Assembly: GCA_027604185.1 (NCBI GenBank) | Contig: JADGKB010000197.1 | Location: 1 to 15,603, forward strand | DNA from: Boothiomyces macroporosus | Lineage: Eukaryota > Chytridiomycota > Chytridiomycetes > Rhizophydiales > Terramycetaceae | Direction of reading: 5' to 3' | Length of the DNA stretch: 15,603 nt | Part shown: one piece after another, positions 14,925 through 15,603 of the stretch | Layout of the letters: each line of letters begins with the position of its first letter | How positions within the stretch are numbered: position 1 is the stretch's first letter | The notes under the pieces: model-generated | Seen by the model: only the letters and a program-made list of their open reading frames with translations | Database searches by the model: none | What the model was told of the DNA's origin: nothing | Program-made: the position numbers and the translations under genes

Positions 14925-15371
14925 TGCAAAGCTCAGCAAAGAGTACCGAGAAATAATGTGTAATCTTTGCAAGAGTGGATTATGATAAAATATGTTCACT
15001 TTGGCACGACCTATATTAAAGGTGCAATTAACATCAATCTGTTTGGAATGTGACCAATTCAATATGATCATAAGTTACTTGTACATTCACCGCCACCATC
15101 CCAATCTAAGCTGTGGGGGTTACCAGTAGAAAGCCAAAGATGGGCTGAATCGGCCGTTGGAAAAATACCTAGATTGTCGTAATTGTGCGCTGCATCCAAT
15201 CGCGATCGTCAAAACTGGCAAAAAGATATTACATTTTCAATGCTGTAAAAGTTTAACATCATTCTTATATTTGATAATCTATAATTGCACAATAAAAGTT
15301 TGGGTAAAGTTTTTGCCACATGTCGCCTCAAAATGGGTTTCATATATATAGCACCCATCTTAATCTAGGGC
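14925..15371. other. Intergenic region between the two GPCR genes
   Basis: No gene is recognised on either strand. It contains the 14-base GTCGCCTCAAAATG (15322-15335) followed by TTTCAT and a TATATATA run (15343-15350) shortly before the ATG of copy 2. The shared 14-mer also lies 60-75 bp before the ATG of copy 1, so the two promoters probably share ancestry. Confidence 0.5.
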
Positions 15372-15603
15372 ATGGGATTTACAATCCAAGAAGTCCAGGC
15401 ACTAAACATTATTGTAAAAATATCTGCCGTGCTGGGTATATCTGGTTTCTGCATGCTTCTCCATCAGTTTATTCATTACCGCCACGAGTTTCAATCTGCA
15501 ATGGGGAAAATAGTGATTGTACTGGCTTTAGGAGATTTGATGGATTCCTGTGTTAAAGCTATTGGGCCCATAGGATACTCGTGGGGAACAGAAACTGCAC
15601 TTT
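15372..15603 (+). CDS. Seven-transmembrane receptor, copy 2 (3' end outside window)
   Basis: The frame opens at the ATG at 15372 and runs off the right edge, covering 77 codons: the N-terminus, TM1 (LNIIVKISAVLGISGFCMLL) and TM2 (AMGKIVIVLALGDLMDSCV). The first 45 or so residues are only moderately similar to copy 1 (for example GISGFCMLLHQFIHYRHEFQ versus GVIGFTLVSYQFIKYNSEFK). From SAMGKIV onwards the two proteins are identical to the window end, and the DNA differs at only five synonymous positions, with the last 55 bases identical. This abrupt change suggests gene conversion after tandem duplication. Function as for copy 1; whether the missing remainder is intact is unknown. Confidence 0.85.
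   Translation, partial: MGFTIQEVQALNIIVKISAVLGISGFCMLLHQFIHYRHEFQSAMGKIVIVLALGDLMDSCVKAIGPIGYSWGTETAL

Overview
The window reads as nuclear DNA of a fungus with the standard genetic code (TAA, TAG and TGA all end genes). Fungal or general eukaryotic markers are a GH16 beta-glucanase, a mitochondrial ribosomal protein L16, the GPI-anchor enzyme subunit PIG-P, an AP-1 clathrin adaptor sigma subunit, F-box/LRR proteins and cAMP-receptor-like GPCRs. An expansion of RNI-type F-box/LRR proteins together with class E-like receptors suggests an early-diverging lineage, possibly Entomophthoromycotina-like, but this placement is inference only.

Layout: 1-525 (minus) is a plant-type LRR protein with a proline-rich tail that runs off the left edge. 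526-1272 is intergenic with a 3 x 27-bp tandem repeat. 1273-1863 (+) encodes an unknown protein of two similar beta-rich repeats. 1956-2774 (+) is a short F-box/LRR protein. 2791-3814 (minus) is a membrane-anchored GH16 glucanase, divergent by 55 bp from 3870-5488 (+), a CitT-like DASS dicarboxylate/citrate transporter. A tRNA-Lys(UUU) lies at 5716-5787. A long F-box/LRR protein occupies 5941-7641, followed by about 1 kb with no recognised gene. A secreted RNase T2 (8679-9240) is convergent with MRPL16 (9413-10005, minus). PIG-P (10211-10543, minus) and AP-1 sigma (10562-11048, +) are divergent with only 18 bp between their start codons. A gene remnant (11074-11243, minus) matches the C-terminus of the neighbouring secreted helical protein (11387-12031, minus). 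Two tandem GNAT acetyltransferases follow (12191-12733 and 12984-13520), the second behind four TATA-bearing tandem repeats. Two tandem GPCR genes (13941-14924, and 15372 to the right edge) close the window.

The most striking property is compactness at several levels. Ten introns can be placed by protein-family continuity and exact reading-frame restoration, and all are only 18-22 nt long. In 10 of 13 complete 3' ends an AATAAA signal overlaps, abuts or lies within 2 nt of the stop codon. Some start codons sit only about 32 bp from a TATA box, and divergent genes are separated by as little as 18 bp. Several loci show recent duplication: GNAT pair, GPCR pair with a conversion-like block of identity, F-box/LRR pair, and the 3' fragment of the secreted protein. 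The genes do not form a single pathway. GH16 glucanase plus carboxylate transporter, and RNase plus other secreted proteins, are consistent with an absorptive fungal life style, but co-function is not shown by the sequence.
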